From contig OX485803.1 of assembly GCA_950295325.1 (NCBI GenBank), forward strand, positions 67,593,554-67,657,553: a stretch of DNA of 64,000 nucleotides, given 5' to 3'. A program made the translations under genes and the position numbers. Positions 46,401 through 56,877 of this stretch are shown piece after piece (positions within the stretch are counted from its first letter, which is position 1; each line of letters opens with the position of its first letter). The DNA comes from Polytrichum commune (taxonomy: Eukaryota; Streptophyta; Polytrichopsida; Polytrichales; Polytrichaceae). The notes beneath the pieces were generated by a model. The model was given only the letters and a program-made list of their open reading frames with translations, was not told the origin of the DNA and did not search any database.

Positions 46401-49119
46401 CATGTAATAGCTGCTACACCAACTCTTAATAAGCTCCAAAATCGAAACCCATTCTTGCACACCAAGACAAATTCAAAATCCACCTTAAGCCACCCAACAT
46501 ATTCTGACATAGAACCAAGAGCACATACCAGTTTGTGCAGCTTCTAATAGCATTTCTTCTTGCGTCATTTTTCTCTCATCTTCCCCCTTCTTCTTCTTGA
46601 CAATCTGCATTTTGCAAAATACAATTTGCTCTTCAGTTTTGGAACCTCACATGCAGTTCACTCCACCACAAAGATAACTGCAATAGGATCTATCCACAAT
46701 TGGTATGCAGAGGTTTTTCCCCTAATTTCTGTGTACTTGCCAACATAATTAGGGCCATAATACTAGAATCGCTTAAACCATGGGTTCATTCCTAGTTGAA
46801 TCCTGAAAGATAAATCAGGAGCGCGCAGAAACAACCAAATGATAGATGCACTGCTTTCTGAATTCCACTGTTCAACAAAAACAATTTATAACATTTAGCG
46901 GGAGTAAGATTCGAACCTACAACATTCAGATTATGAGCCTGACAAGTTACCAATTACTCTATCCCACGCACATAATAAAGGCGGCGCTGCATCATTAGAC
47001 ATCGCTTTGCGCCTTCATTATTTACTGTGAATGATTAAAAAAAAACTTAACGCCTGCAGCCTGAATCAACTTCCTTGATTGATTGAAACATTTCTGAATT
47101 TGCCTTTTTGTTGCTCATAGCATACTCCAAGTGATTTTTTTGTTGTGGTCCATACCAGAAAATGTACCTAAGTCTTTACATTGACACTATGAGGATTTTT
47201 TCCTGTGAGCATCAAACATTAGTAAAGCCTAGAAATTCCAGAAGGTTACCTTGGGCAGAGCTTGTTGAATTGCACGTTGTGCCTCTCTCTCGGCTTGTTT
47301 AACAATCACAGCAGTTCTTGTGGACTTGCGTAACGACTTTTCTCCTTCCAAATCATTGGCATTATCACCATCTTCCTTTTCTTCAGGACTTGGTTGCAAA
47401 ACAATGGGTCGAACAGGTTTTGAAGGCAGTAATGGGGCTTCCCCTGCATCAGCAGCAGCTGCAGCTTCTTCCAAAAATGTGACACCTTTCTTTTTTGCAG
47501 ACCCTGAGGGACCCTTCTTGAGTGGTTTCTTACCAGGAGGCAACTTTCTTTTCTTTGTAGGCCGTCTATACAATGACCCACCGCACCAACATGTTTCAAT
47601 TATGTTGAACTAAACAACCTTCGATAGTCAGAAATTGAAGATAACAACATGACATGTTAGACATTGAATTGTGTTGGGTTGGCTTAAACCCAAGGCCTTA
47701 ACCCGAATCCATGGGAAAAGCAGCCTAAGGCCAGAGTATTACTCAGATGAGTGACCTTCCTAGCACTTGATTTCTGGTGCACCCTAACACCTATGATCCA
47801 CCCAATCATAGTGGGGGTATCCAAGTGAACCTGATATTTTCAAACAAGCATGTGGGAACCTAGGGGCATTGCCGTTGTTGGAGATAAGTGCAGGCCAGCA
47901 TGCATGTGCCCGTTCAAGGTGTTCGCTTTAGAAGGCAGTAGTCTACAGGGGCCCTCTAATTCTCTTGATGCCCAATTCAGGATTACATACAGACATAGAC
48001 CAACTCGAAGATGAAGATGAAGCAACACCAAATAAATCATACCAGTGGCAACAACAGAGTCATCTTTCCTTTTTCCCTTTCTATTTTTCTTTCTTTTAGG
48101 TAGTCAGAAACTGAATTTGTTGATACCAGCATGACATGTTAGACATTAATTTGAGTAAAAGGAGTATGATGCTATCCACCAAGACATCATCAAAAGCTTT
48201 AGGGAGATAGGACCAGAGCATAGGTAAGGTGTACCAGCATAGAGAGCAACTACTGAAAGAACAAATAAAAGGGTTTGAAGGCACCTCTCTTTCTCCTCGA
48301 CTTCTCCATCATCAGACTCATCTTCCTGCACGGTGACCCCAACCACGGTCAGATCCCAAGAAATTAAACAAAGTATGATTACTAAAGGCAACTCACAGCT
48401 GCCAATTTATGATTTCCTTTCAAGAAATAACGAGGAGCCTTACATCATATTCATATGAGTAGTATCCAAATGAAGTACATACTAGGTAATTGACAACAAC
48501 CCTCCTGGTTTTGGGTTTCAAATGCTCAAAGGATTTCTAGGATTTACACAATGACGACAACCAACCAACGAACCAACAAACAATCAGAAGGGTGTAGAGC
48601 AGAAATGCAGGTGAGGGCACCCACATCATCATTGAAATCACTGTCGAATTCATCAGCAACCTCTTGTTCTGCTTCATACTCATTGTCCGCTTCATCCTGC
48701 AAGACAATCATGCCAATGTCTATGAATCTCTCGGGCTCGATCTCCAAACCGAATTTCAAAGCAAAACTCTATATTTCTAAAAACCACAACTATGCATCTC
48801 CAACTATGCATCAAATTTGGAGATGAAGATTTTGTTGAATATGGAGTTATGTGCATTTGTGACCTAATTATAAGCTCCCATGTCCTAGCCAGGCCCTAAC
48901 ACTTTCCCTCATCAGCTGGAGAAAGAGCTAATGGAACCGGGTACAGCTTCGAACATACATAGCAGATAAAAACGGAATTCCGAAGGCTTGATTCCAAGGT
49001 CGATGAAACCTTACTTCCTTGAATGCATCTTGTCCCCAAAACTCTTCGTCAGCCTCCGCCTCCTCGTCTACCAACCTCGACAATCTAGTGCACCCATCAC
49101 CGAACCCACTTCTCAGCAT
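43421..49119 (-). CDS. SWC2: SWC2/YL1 (VPS72) subunit of the SWR1 chromatin-remodelling complex, ten exons
   Basis: Proposed exons: 49119-49015, 48696-48625, 48325-48285, 47565-47250, 46604-46529, 46218-46099, 45708-45640, 45524-45482, 44380-44315, 44066-43421. All phases join, giving 517 aa. The N-terminus has LVDEEAEADEEFW and an acidic stretch (EVADEFDSDFNDD), the histone H2A.Z-H2B-binding part of YL1. Next come RPTKKRKL and STRTAVIVKQAEREAQ (~158-173), then LAREEEVKRKAI and VYSGALIRFYSRD. The YL1_C domain is PKQPICVVTGLPAKYRDPRS plus GLPYATKEAFAVI (~267-300). SWC2 helps deposit H2A.Z. A TGA directly precedes the start ATG in frame. The last exon encodes ~215 residues beyond YL1_C, a longer tail than I expect for plant SWC2. 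Confidence 0.9.
46896..46968 (-). tRNA. trnfM: Organelle-type initiator tRNA-Met (CAU), mitochondrial trnfM-like
   Basis: The minus strand folds into a cloverleaf: acceptor CGTGGGA/TCCCGCT, D loop TAATTGGTAA, anticodon stem-loop TCAGG-CTCATAA-TCTGA (anticodon CAU) and T arm GTAGG-TTCGAAT-CTTAC. The first acceptor pair is a C-U mismatch, as in bacterial-type initiators, and the sequence resembles plant mitochondrial trnfM rather than nuclear initiator tRNA. It lies inside SWC2 intron 4 on the same strand. The CCA end is not encoded. The D stem is weak. Most likely a mitochondrial DNA fragment in the nucleus; expression cannot be judged. Confidence 0.72.
47690..47786 (+). pseudogene. 5S rRNA-like relic (possible SINE3-type head)
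   Basis: AAGGCCAGAGTATTACTCAG and ATGAGTGACCTTCCTAGCAC, followed by TGGTGCACCC, track the 3' half of plant 5S rRNA (GAGTAGTACT, ATGGGTGACC, TTGCACCC). The 5' half is much weaker. It lies in SWC2 intron 3, antisense to the gene. Similar direct repeats of ~45 bp (AGTCAGAAATTGAA, GACATGTTAGACATT) sit at 47625-47675 and 48099-48152 on either side. Confidence 0.5.
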
Positions 49120-49750
49120 TCACTCACTTCGCCACAAAACCCTCGAGACAAATCCAATTGCGAAAAGCAGGAAAAAAAAGAAATAAAAAACAAAAACAAA
49201 CACGGCATTACAACCCTCAGAACTCCCCCTAATTTTGTTCTCCATTTTCAAAAGCCAAACCCACAACAAAAAGCGGGAAGAGCAAAAAAATTCATGCCGC
49301 TGTCATTTTCGGAACAACAAATTGCACGAACAATTGCTCATATTCTGGTGGAACATTAGCCTACCGTTTTCCACGAGTAGCGCGAGCAGGGCGATGATCC
49401 AGAGGCGACACCATCGCTTCGTATTTAAATTATATGGAGAATGCAAGGATGCAACAACTTATTGGCGTGGGTGAATCGATCACAGCAAATTACAATAATC
49501 AGCGCAACCCTCTCTCGTTCTTCTTGGGGACTCAAATTTTCCGTTTTCCGATTGCCTCGAACGCTGAGTCACCAGCCTGTCTGTGCTTGCGGGGGTTGCG
49601 ACGCCATAGCTTCCATAGCCACGGTGGGCGTTGCAATTTTTAGCGAGAGAAGGCCATGGCCATGGCTATACCTTGATCTTTCACACTTCACTTATTATAG
49701 ATTTGCCAAATGGGAGTCACACGGAACAGTTTATATGGTCTACGTCATGG
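49120..49750. other. 5' flank of SWC2
   Basis: Expected SWC2 promoter and 5' UTR (minus strand). No other gene recognised; open frames here are short and low in complexity. Confidence 0.4.
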
Positions 49751-50033
49751 TTTGGACAAACCCCAAACTACACTAAATATTGTATTTAGTGTCACTTACT
49801 ATTTGGAGTTACACAAAGCTATATATTTCTACTACTAGTGTATATGTCACCAAGTAAAGATGTTAATGTTCTATAATGTCCAAACCACCCATTTGACCTT
49901 TGTTGGCAAAAATTAACAATTATATATATATATATATATATGTATAGAGAGAGAGAGTAATGGTTATAGCATTACGTAATTCCAAATAGTTAGTGACACT
50001 AACTACAATGTTTAGTGTAGTATAACAACCAAA
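49751..50033. mobile_element. MITE with ~58 bp inverted ends
   Basis: AACTACACTAAATATTGTAT and TTTAGTGTCACTTACTATTT at the left are inverted at the right (AAATAGTTAGTGACACTAAC, TGTTTAGTGTAGTATA). A (TA)n run and a GA run fill the centre. About 285 bp, non-coding. Confidence 0.7.
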
Positions 50034-50892
50034 CTTTACTTAGTAGATGAGCCTCAAGTATATTAAACACGGCCTATTACAAAGAGGAAGTGAAAATAAT
50101 ACGGTCATATTGCTTCAAAATAATTTTAATTCGAACGTGTACTATTGAATGTTGTGGTTACTAACTGGAAACTATTTTTTAATGAATAAATTTCATCTTA
50201 ATTTGGTGATTTACTAGTAGCATGAAGACATGTTGTGTAGTTTTGATTATGTAACTATTTCATAGAGTTTTTTTAAGACTTGATTGTGAAATATATTTTT
50301 AAATAGTTAATTTTAAATATGACACCTTTTCATTGGTTGAAACTAGTTATTGTTGTCAAAAAAGACAAACCTGACATGATTTTTATTACAAAGTAGGAAA
50401 TGTTATGCTTCAAAAAAAGACATCAGACGTTGCAAACTCCAATCTATATTTAATGTATTCAATCCTTAATAAATGTCATTTCAAATCCTTCAATTTTCCC
50501 TTTATATGGTTTTTATTTTTTCTATTTTGCAAGTGTATGTCTTGGTTAGATCTCCAAGTTATTGTGTAAATATATCGAGCTACAAATGCATGTCATGAGG
50601 AAAACACATGTATTGACTCAAATTGACAAAGCCGGTTGAATTGCGTTATCTAATGTTGGATATGTTTGTGCAAAGGTCATGTTGTCCAAGAAATATATTC
50701 TTGGTAATTGGACAAAAAACATTGATCATCCAATTAACAAATGAACAAAATCGATCGTTGTCCAATGCCTTAACACAACGATTTATCCCCTTTAAATACA
50801 ATATTCATTCAAATGAGAGTTTTCTAGTGAATTGAGAGTACATAAAGCAAACTATTAATCCAAGAATGAAATGAAAACCACTGGAAATTTGT
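50034..50892. other. Gene-free AT-rich DNA
   Basis: No coding region, RNA gene or paired repeat recognised. Confidence 0.4.
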
Positions 50893-51240
50893 TGTAACGT
50901 GTATTACATATTTATTGTTTATTGTTTATTTACAACCTCTCATTCAACTAGGACTCCTTTACTAGAAGACTAGAGGCGCTACCCTGAGTGCTCTAGCAGT
51001 CCTAAAGGTAAAGGGAGTTAACTAGTTGAAGCTATGGTTTTACACTTGGTTCTACCTCGTAAGTAACGACCATTAGTTAAGTGCACTTAGAATTATCCTA
51101 AAGGCATGGAGGGAGAGCTTGCTAGCATATACTTAACTACTAGTTGGAGGTGGCCTCAACTCATAGTAGTATCTAGTATATAAGCTCTAAGGTTGGGAGG
51201 AACATGCCTCTTGAATCTCATAATATTTGAGAACATTACA
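50893..51240 (+). repeat. 5' LTR of gypsy element A
   Basis: Starts TGTAACG and ends CATTACA, with 5 bp inverted termini, directly before the primer-binding site. A TATATAAGC-like box lies near 51177. The start was set by the inverted termini, since no second LTR is available to compare. Confidence 0.65.
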
Positions 51241-51241
51241 T

Positions 51242-51254
51242 TGGTATCAGAGCC
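51242..51254 (+). promoter_or_regulatory. Primer-binding site (initiator tRNA-Met)
   Basis: TGGTATCAGAGCC, complementary to the 3' end of plant nuclear initiator tRNA-Met, one base after the LTR. Standard for plant LTR retrotransposons. Confidence 0.9.
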
Positions 51255-51602
51255 GGTGCTCTTGTACCTTGTTTTCATTTGGGTTTTTATTAACTTTCGT
51301 TGTGTAATTGTTATGCTAGTAATTTTTCTGGAGGGTGTTGCGATCCTGGGGGGTCGCGTCTCGCCTCGTCTCGTCTCGTCTCCTTCCGGCCTAGCAGAGG
51401 GAGGCAGCCTGCTGTCTGGGCAGTGAGCGTCGCACAGGAGAGCTACGTCGTCTCATGTGGCTCTCAGACACGAGGTTAATTTTTCTGTTGGGGAAAGCTA
51501 CTGGGGGGTAGAATTGTTTTGTCTCTTGTTTTGGTTTTTATTGTACAGGACCGCGTGAGCAGTCCCGCAAATTTTTGGCATTGTATTTTGTGTGTTTATG
51601 TT

Positions 51603-52721
51603 ATGGCCATCGAGGATATGGACACTTCTGGACCGTCAAGGGAGGATAGTCCTCCCTAGGTTTTCCCGATTGGCACATCTTCTTCACCAAGTGATGCAAG
51701 TATCCGTAGTTTGGTGGTCCAAGCTATTCAGGATTACTGCAATGAGAAATTGATTGATGACTTAAGTCAATTTCAACGTGTAGAGCAGCAAGGTGAAATA
51801 ACCTTCTCGATTGTGAACACGCATTCCAATCGCTTGGAAGCATTGGAATGTCAGGTCCAACTCTTGAAGAAGTATAATGAGGGGGACCGTTCTAAGTCCA
51901 CCACAGCTGCTGGCAAGCCGGAACGGTTCAAGGATAAGTCCAAAATTACCATTCTGGCTTGGCTCAACCAGATGAAAAAGTTCTTGGTTGCACGCTAGAT
52001 TGCTCCTGAGGAGTGGGTCACAATTGCGTCAACATATCTGGAAACCAATGTGTCACAACATTGGGATATGCTTGCATTGGAGCTAGCAGCGGATAAAAAA
52101 AATCCGCAACTCTGGGATAACTTCTATGATACATTACTCACTGCTTATGGCAGTGTCAATCAGGAGTTGGTAGCCCGGAACAAGCTTCGTGTTCTTAAAC
52201 AGAAAGGTTATGTTGAGGACTAAGCAAATGAGTTTCAGCAGTTGTGCTCACACATTACTAAAAATCTTGTCTCCCAGGGAGATAAGATTGAGAGATTCAT
52301 ATCAGGGCTCAAGGAGGATATCCGCAAGAAGGTCTTGGTGGGTCATGGGAGGACATCAAACGTCTCATCAATTATGTAGTGACTATAGACACTACGTACA
52401 CACAAGATGCAAAAGGACGGGACAATGATAAGTCTCATTTTGATGCACCGGTTGTCAAGACCAATGGCCACACATGGCCGATTAGAAACAACAAGTCTCG
52501 CCGCTCTGAAGGCCGCTCTTCCGCCTTTTACAAGAAGAGTAAGCATGGTAAAGGGGAGGCCCCTTCGGCAAGAAACATTGACAAAAAGGATGGTCTTTGT
52601 TTTCAACGTCACAAGGAATAACACTTGGCTAGAGATTGTCATGATGACAAGAAGAGTGTTAAGCAGCAACCTGCAAAGAAAGGCAAGAAGCCTTTTCACA
52701 AGTCCGACACTTAGACAGTGG
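51603..52721 (+). pseudogene. gag of gypsy element A
   Basis: From ATG 51603 the frame holds a coiled-coil-like stretch and a retrotransposon gag core (SQHWDMLALELAADKK, FYDTLLTAYGSVNQ, ELVARNKLRVLKQ, IERFISGLKEDIRKKV). Stops at 51657 (TAG), 51996 (TAG) and 52221 (TAA) are in frame and each is a C-to-T change from a Gln codon. A frameshift near 52345 follows, then a basic region with a damaged zinc knuckle (CFQRHKE-stop-HLARDC). Assembles virus-like particles in related elements; dead here. Confidence 0.8.
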
Positions 52722-52725
52722 GCTA

Positions 52726-53220
52726 GTGTCAGGACCTGTTCAAGTTTCGGAGGGTGTTTCTGATTTGCCTAGTGATGCTTTGAAAGTGATTAAGGGCTTA
52801 GCCAATAAGCAATTTAATGTAATTGTGTCTGATATTTTGAATAAAGACATTATTTTGCCAACTCCGTTACTCCCACTCAGTGATGTATTAGATGTGAACT
52901 CCAAAGTTTATGGAGTGTTCTCATTGATTATACCATCAGTGGATGATTTGCAAAGTTTCTTGAGATCTTATTTGCACGGTAAAGAGGGAGCGCCCTATGA
53001 GACCGGTACTTGTTTTATTGTTGACAAACGTAAAGCAAAAAATCTTCAGAGAACTCTACCAAGATTTAAGTTGATCCATCAATTTGAATCAAACTCAGTA
53101 CAGTGGCATGTTTATTTGGATGAACCTAGGCCACGTGTGTTGAATCAGCTCACTATGTCTTCTCAACTGATGATGAGTTTCTCAGGGCAAGTAGCTCATT
53201 AGGATGCATCTGTATTAATG
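52726..53220 (+). pseudogene. gypsy A region between gag and protease
   Basis: A 158-codon open frame without a recognised fold, followed directly by a frame reading toward DASVLMD, the start of the retropepsin active-site strand. The sequence then runs into the inserted LTR. Function unknown. Confidence 0.5.
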
Positions 53221-53223
53221 GAT

Positions 53224-54197
53224 TGTCGCAACCCTTGCTAGTCCCCTTTAAAATCTTGCCAATTTTGCTTTCTAGCAAAAGTTACGAGCGCTAACCCTTC
53301 GCATACCGCCATGCTAATGGTTAGCTTCTCTTACCCCGGACCATATAATTCAAAGGAGGGGAACCAACCCTCCTACTTTGGTTTCGGGACTCACCCTTTA
53401 ATCGGTAACCTATTTCTTCGATGTGGACTTCCATCCATGGAAGTTGAATCCTATGTTGATCATCGCGTTGCCGGAGCAACACTACAACAACCCGAACCAT
53501 ACTAGGCAACTATGGCCTCACATTGGGCCAATGCCCATGGAGGCCTTGCCGTTCGGCCTCGGGTGGGTGAGGCCACACCACCTCACCCATATAAGCCTCT
53601 AGGACTCTACGCGGGACCCCTACACCACCGTCAAGAGACCTCTTGTCTCTCTACCAAGAGTTGGGGCCAAGTAGACATTTTCCCTTAGCTGCTGGGCCTA
53701 GAAGCCCCTAGCAGCTTCAGACCATCATAACTTCCTTGTATGATGTCTGATGCTAACAAGCAACCACTCCATCTTTATCTACACTTCACGTACATGCAGA
53801 TGGACTCCTCACTTGCCCCATTCGGGCAAGTATTGACGAAGTTATGCCTGTTTGAACCTTGGCAGTCCCGGGAATCACTCCCAGGCACTTCTGTACCACG
53901 GCGCTGTCCCGAGACAGCGCCCCACTCAAATGGCCATAACTCCTAGCTCACACCTCCGATTGAGGTGTTCTTGAGCATTCTAGAATCACCACGCCATGAG
54001 CTACGCATAGCTTATGGCCTTACCCTTGTGCCTCCTAGTCTCCGTGGGTGGGAGGCGTTCCCAACGCCCGGAGCCCTCACCCACACTAGGATCACTTGGG
54101 CCCTCTCACCAACGGCGCCACAAGTCCCGGGTGTCACTCCAGGGTCCCCCTTGTGCCCATGGTGTTTCAGGCACTCCTCATGGAGAGGTGCGCAACA
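53224..54197 (+). mobile_element. Solo LTR (974 bp) with 5 bp TGGAT duplication
   Basis: Begins TGTCGCAACCC and ends GTGCGCAACA. TGGAT occurs immediately before (53219-53223) and after (54198-54202). Joining the flanks restores the protease motif LMDSAAS of element A. No coding sequence inside, so it is most simply a solo LTR left by recombination of a third retrotransposon. Orientation is not certain. Confidence 0.8.
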
Positions 54198-54432
54198 TGG
54201 ATAGTGCCGCATCATGGATAGTGCCGCATCACAATGCTTTGTGAGTTCTGGTTTTGCTAAGACCTTCGGGTTAAAAATGAAAAATGGCAGTAACACACTG
54301 GTATTAAGCAATGGTGATGAAGTCCAAACGGATGGCAAGATTAAAGTTCATGTTAGAATATAGCAATATCAAAGCCAAATTACTTGTTTGGTGGCAAAGT
54401 TAAGTGAAGGCATTGATTTGATATTGGGCAAT
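54198..54432 (+). pseudogene. Retropepsin domain of gypsy element A, 3' part
   Basis: Reads DSAASQCFVSSGFAKTFGL and SEGIDLILGN, a plant gypsy RVP-type aspartic protease. A 17 bp tandem duplication (54198-54214 and 54215-54231) breaks the frame at the active site. Ends at 54432 at the LTR of element B. Confidence 0.75.
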
Positions 54433-54981
54433 TGTCGTGTAAATAGCGATCGCGTGTCACTGCAGCTCGAGTACCAACCACCACTAACAAACAACACTAA
54501 AACATAGCAAAGTCACACATAAACAACACACCTCGACAGAGAATGAAGAGATGAGAACACTCATAAGAGCTCTAATTTCTCTCCAAATGCACACAACTAG
54601 TCAAGCTATCTCTCACTCCACCAAGGGAGAATCCAAGAGTGTAAGTAGGGGAAGAATAACTCAAGATTTATTGCAAAATCATGCAATCTACACCTCACAC
54701 ACAAACTCTCTCCACACACTAACTCACAAGACTTGACTTGGCAAGAATGCCAAGCCAAGGAGGAGGCTCCTTACTTAGGAGCCTTCCTCTTCATATCTAG
54801 ATTCATCCATCCAAATCTAGATGGATGAAACCCAACGGATAAGGTGCGGCCGTCAACGCCGCATACCATGACAGCTGTCGTGTAAATAGCGATCGCGTGT
54901 CACTGCAGCTCGAGTACCAACCACCACTAACAAACAACACTAAAACATAGCAAAGTCACACATAAACAACACACCTCGACA
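54433..54981 (-). repeat. 3' LTR of gypsy element B, with 106 bp internal direct repeats at both ends
   Basis: On the minus strand it begins TGTCGAGGTGTG right after the polypurine tract and ends CGACA where gypsy A protease sequence begins. An apparently identical 106 bp block occurs at 54433-54538 and 54876-54981 (TGTCGTGTAAATAGCGATCG to ACACACCTCGACA). Either the LTR has duplicated ends, or a miniature LTR element is nested here. Confidence 0.65.
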
Positions 54982-54993
54982 TGCCCCCCCTCA
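54982..54993 (-). promoter_or_regulatory. Polypurine tract of element B
   Basis: Minus strand GAGGGGGGGCA immediately before the LTR start TGTCG; the usual primer for plus-strand synthesis in LTR elements. Confidence 0.75.
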
Positions 54994-55266
54994 GTTGACT
55001 ATGGAGTCCCGCCAAGCAGCTAGGACCAATGCCAATCTAAAGGGCATGGATAATGAAAGATTTTTTCTGCAACTAACTAGTGTGGTAAACGTTATTCCAA
55101 AGAACTGTAGGCTGGGTGCAAGGTGAGCCCCATCCTTAACCGCCTTTGATGTTTGGCCATCAGATCCCAAAGAATTAAATCTACCGCCTCATGTTGATTG
55201 CGTCTCTAAGTCATAACTCCTCATTTTCCATTTGGGCAGACACAAGATGATGAAAACCACACAGGA

Positions 55267-56721
55267 TCATTGAGTACGATTGGTGGAAGTACCAAGTACC
55301 AAAGATCCTCGACAGCAAGGACAACTCCACTGTCCAGATGGTAGAGAAGTCAAGGGTGGCCTCAAGCATGCCATGTGCCAACCGCATTGACACTGATCAC
55401 ACAAGAGCATAGTAGCCGCTCCTTTCTTCTCTCCACACACAAAACATGGAAGATCCTCTGGCACGACGGCCAGTTCAGGATGAACTGTACCCTCAATAGG
55501 TAGATGACATGGGGCACAGGTTTTGGAATACTCGCGACATTCCCTGCCATCCTTGCCTTCCAACAACAACAAACCACTCGGCAACACCTCTTTCACCCGA
55601 AGGATAGTGCGTCCCGCCCTGACACCCAATGTCGTAGGCGCCTCACGTTGGAGATAGACATAATTCCCCTGCCGGAATCTCCGCAATTGAGGTCGGTAAG
55701 CACCACTGCGAATGCGTGCATAACGCAATGTGTCACGGTGCTGAGCAATGGACAAATTCTCCATGGCCATAGGCATGGCCCTCTGGAAGAATTGAGCCCG
55801 CTCCTGCAAACACTCTGCCCAAAGGTCTGGGTCATCCAAGTTCAGAACAGGAGCTAGTTTTTCCCGAATAGAACTTGGGAGTATTGGCTCACGTCCATAC
55901 AACAACTGATATGGGCTGTAGGACGCCAAAGAGGCATGCCTACTAAATCGATAGTCCATAGCAATCCAAGGCAACATAAGGTCCCAATCCCGGTGGCTTC
56001 CCTGAAGTAATCCATACTTCCTCAAGCCACGCTTGGTTGTCTGAACAACCCGTTCAGCCAAGCCATCTGCCTCCGGATGATCCCGAGAGGTGGTGCGGTG
56101 ATCTATGAGCGCCTTAATGCACAACTCCTCAAAAACACCAAGGAACTCCCTCCCTTGGTCCGTCAGTACCTCAGCCGATGCTCCAAAACGTGCCAACACA
56201 CGATCCAAAAAGGCGGCCGTGGCCAACTCTGCAGAGTTTTGGGGTAAAGCAACAAGCTCAATCCACTTGCTAAAATGCTCCACCATCACCAACACGTACT
56301 TTGCTCCACGTGGCGTGACAACCAACGGTCCCGCAAAGTCTAGCGACCAACGGTAGCCCAATCCCATGATAGGTAAGGGCTGTAACTGAGGTGACAAGGT
56401 GTTAAAGCTAGACCTGACCCGGTCACAAACTTCACACCTCCCGACATAAGCAGCCACCTGCTGATACATGCCAGTCCACCAATATTGACCACGCAACATC
56501 GAATGTGTCCTGCGTATGCCAAAATGTCGAAGTTCCTCGTGCACTTGTCGCACCAAGGAGGCCCTCTGATCCGGCCTAGGAACAATACGCCTTGTCCCAT
56601 CCGGCCACAATCGAAATAACAAACCGTTCTCCCAACGAAACCTTGTTATTCGATGTCCAATCCTATCCCTTTCCATTGCCGAAATAGACAAAGAAAATGT
56701 ACCCTGTTGAAGCTTATGCAA
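55267..56721 (-). pseudogene. Integrase with C-terminal PHD finger (gypsy B polyprotein)
   Basis: The 484-codon segment begins in the RNase H-integrase linker. It has the HHCC zinc domain (HEELRHFGIRRTHSML, CEVCDRV) and the catalytic triad: Asp in WSLDFAGPL, Asp in VLTDQGREF, Glu in DGLAERVVQT. At residues ~426-470 (55446-55312) a PHD finger is complete: C-F-V-C, C-D-Q-C, W-H-M-A-C, W-S-C-P-C-C, a Cys4-His-Cys3 pattern. Many chromoviruses carry a chromodomain at this position for targeting integration, so the PHD may bind histone tails for the same purpose (inference). In the same frame as the RT segment, separated only by TGA 56878-56880. Confidence 0.92.
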
Positions 56722-56877
56722 TACGGGAAGATCCTCCCATATATCCGCAATAGCTTGAGGCCGATCAGTCTCATCATCCGAGCCCTGTATCGGAATCTCA
56801 ACAGATGCACCAAAAAATAAAGTGAGGTAGGCAGCCGCATGCCAACCTGGAACCGCCTCTCGATCACAATCTCCATG

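Larger units (their letters stand above)
50893..54432 (+). mobile_element. Ty3/gypsy retrotransposon A, 5' part only
   Basis: A 348 bp 5' LTR (50893-51240, TGTAA...TTACA) is followed by a primer-binding site. A gag region, a partial zinc knuckle and part of a retropepsin domain come next. The protease is split by a solo LTR and the element stops abruptly at 54432 where element B begins. No 3' LTR of A is in the window; the rest should lie beyond B. Confidence 0.78.

Noticed and set aside
47320-47613. Plus-strand open frame across SWC2 exon 4
   Set aside because: Antisense shadow of the SWC2 coding exon.
51345-51400. TCTCG repeats as a regulatory array
   Set aside because: Only a few short units in the gypsy A leader; not distinguishable from simple repeat.
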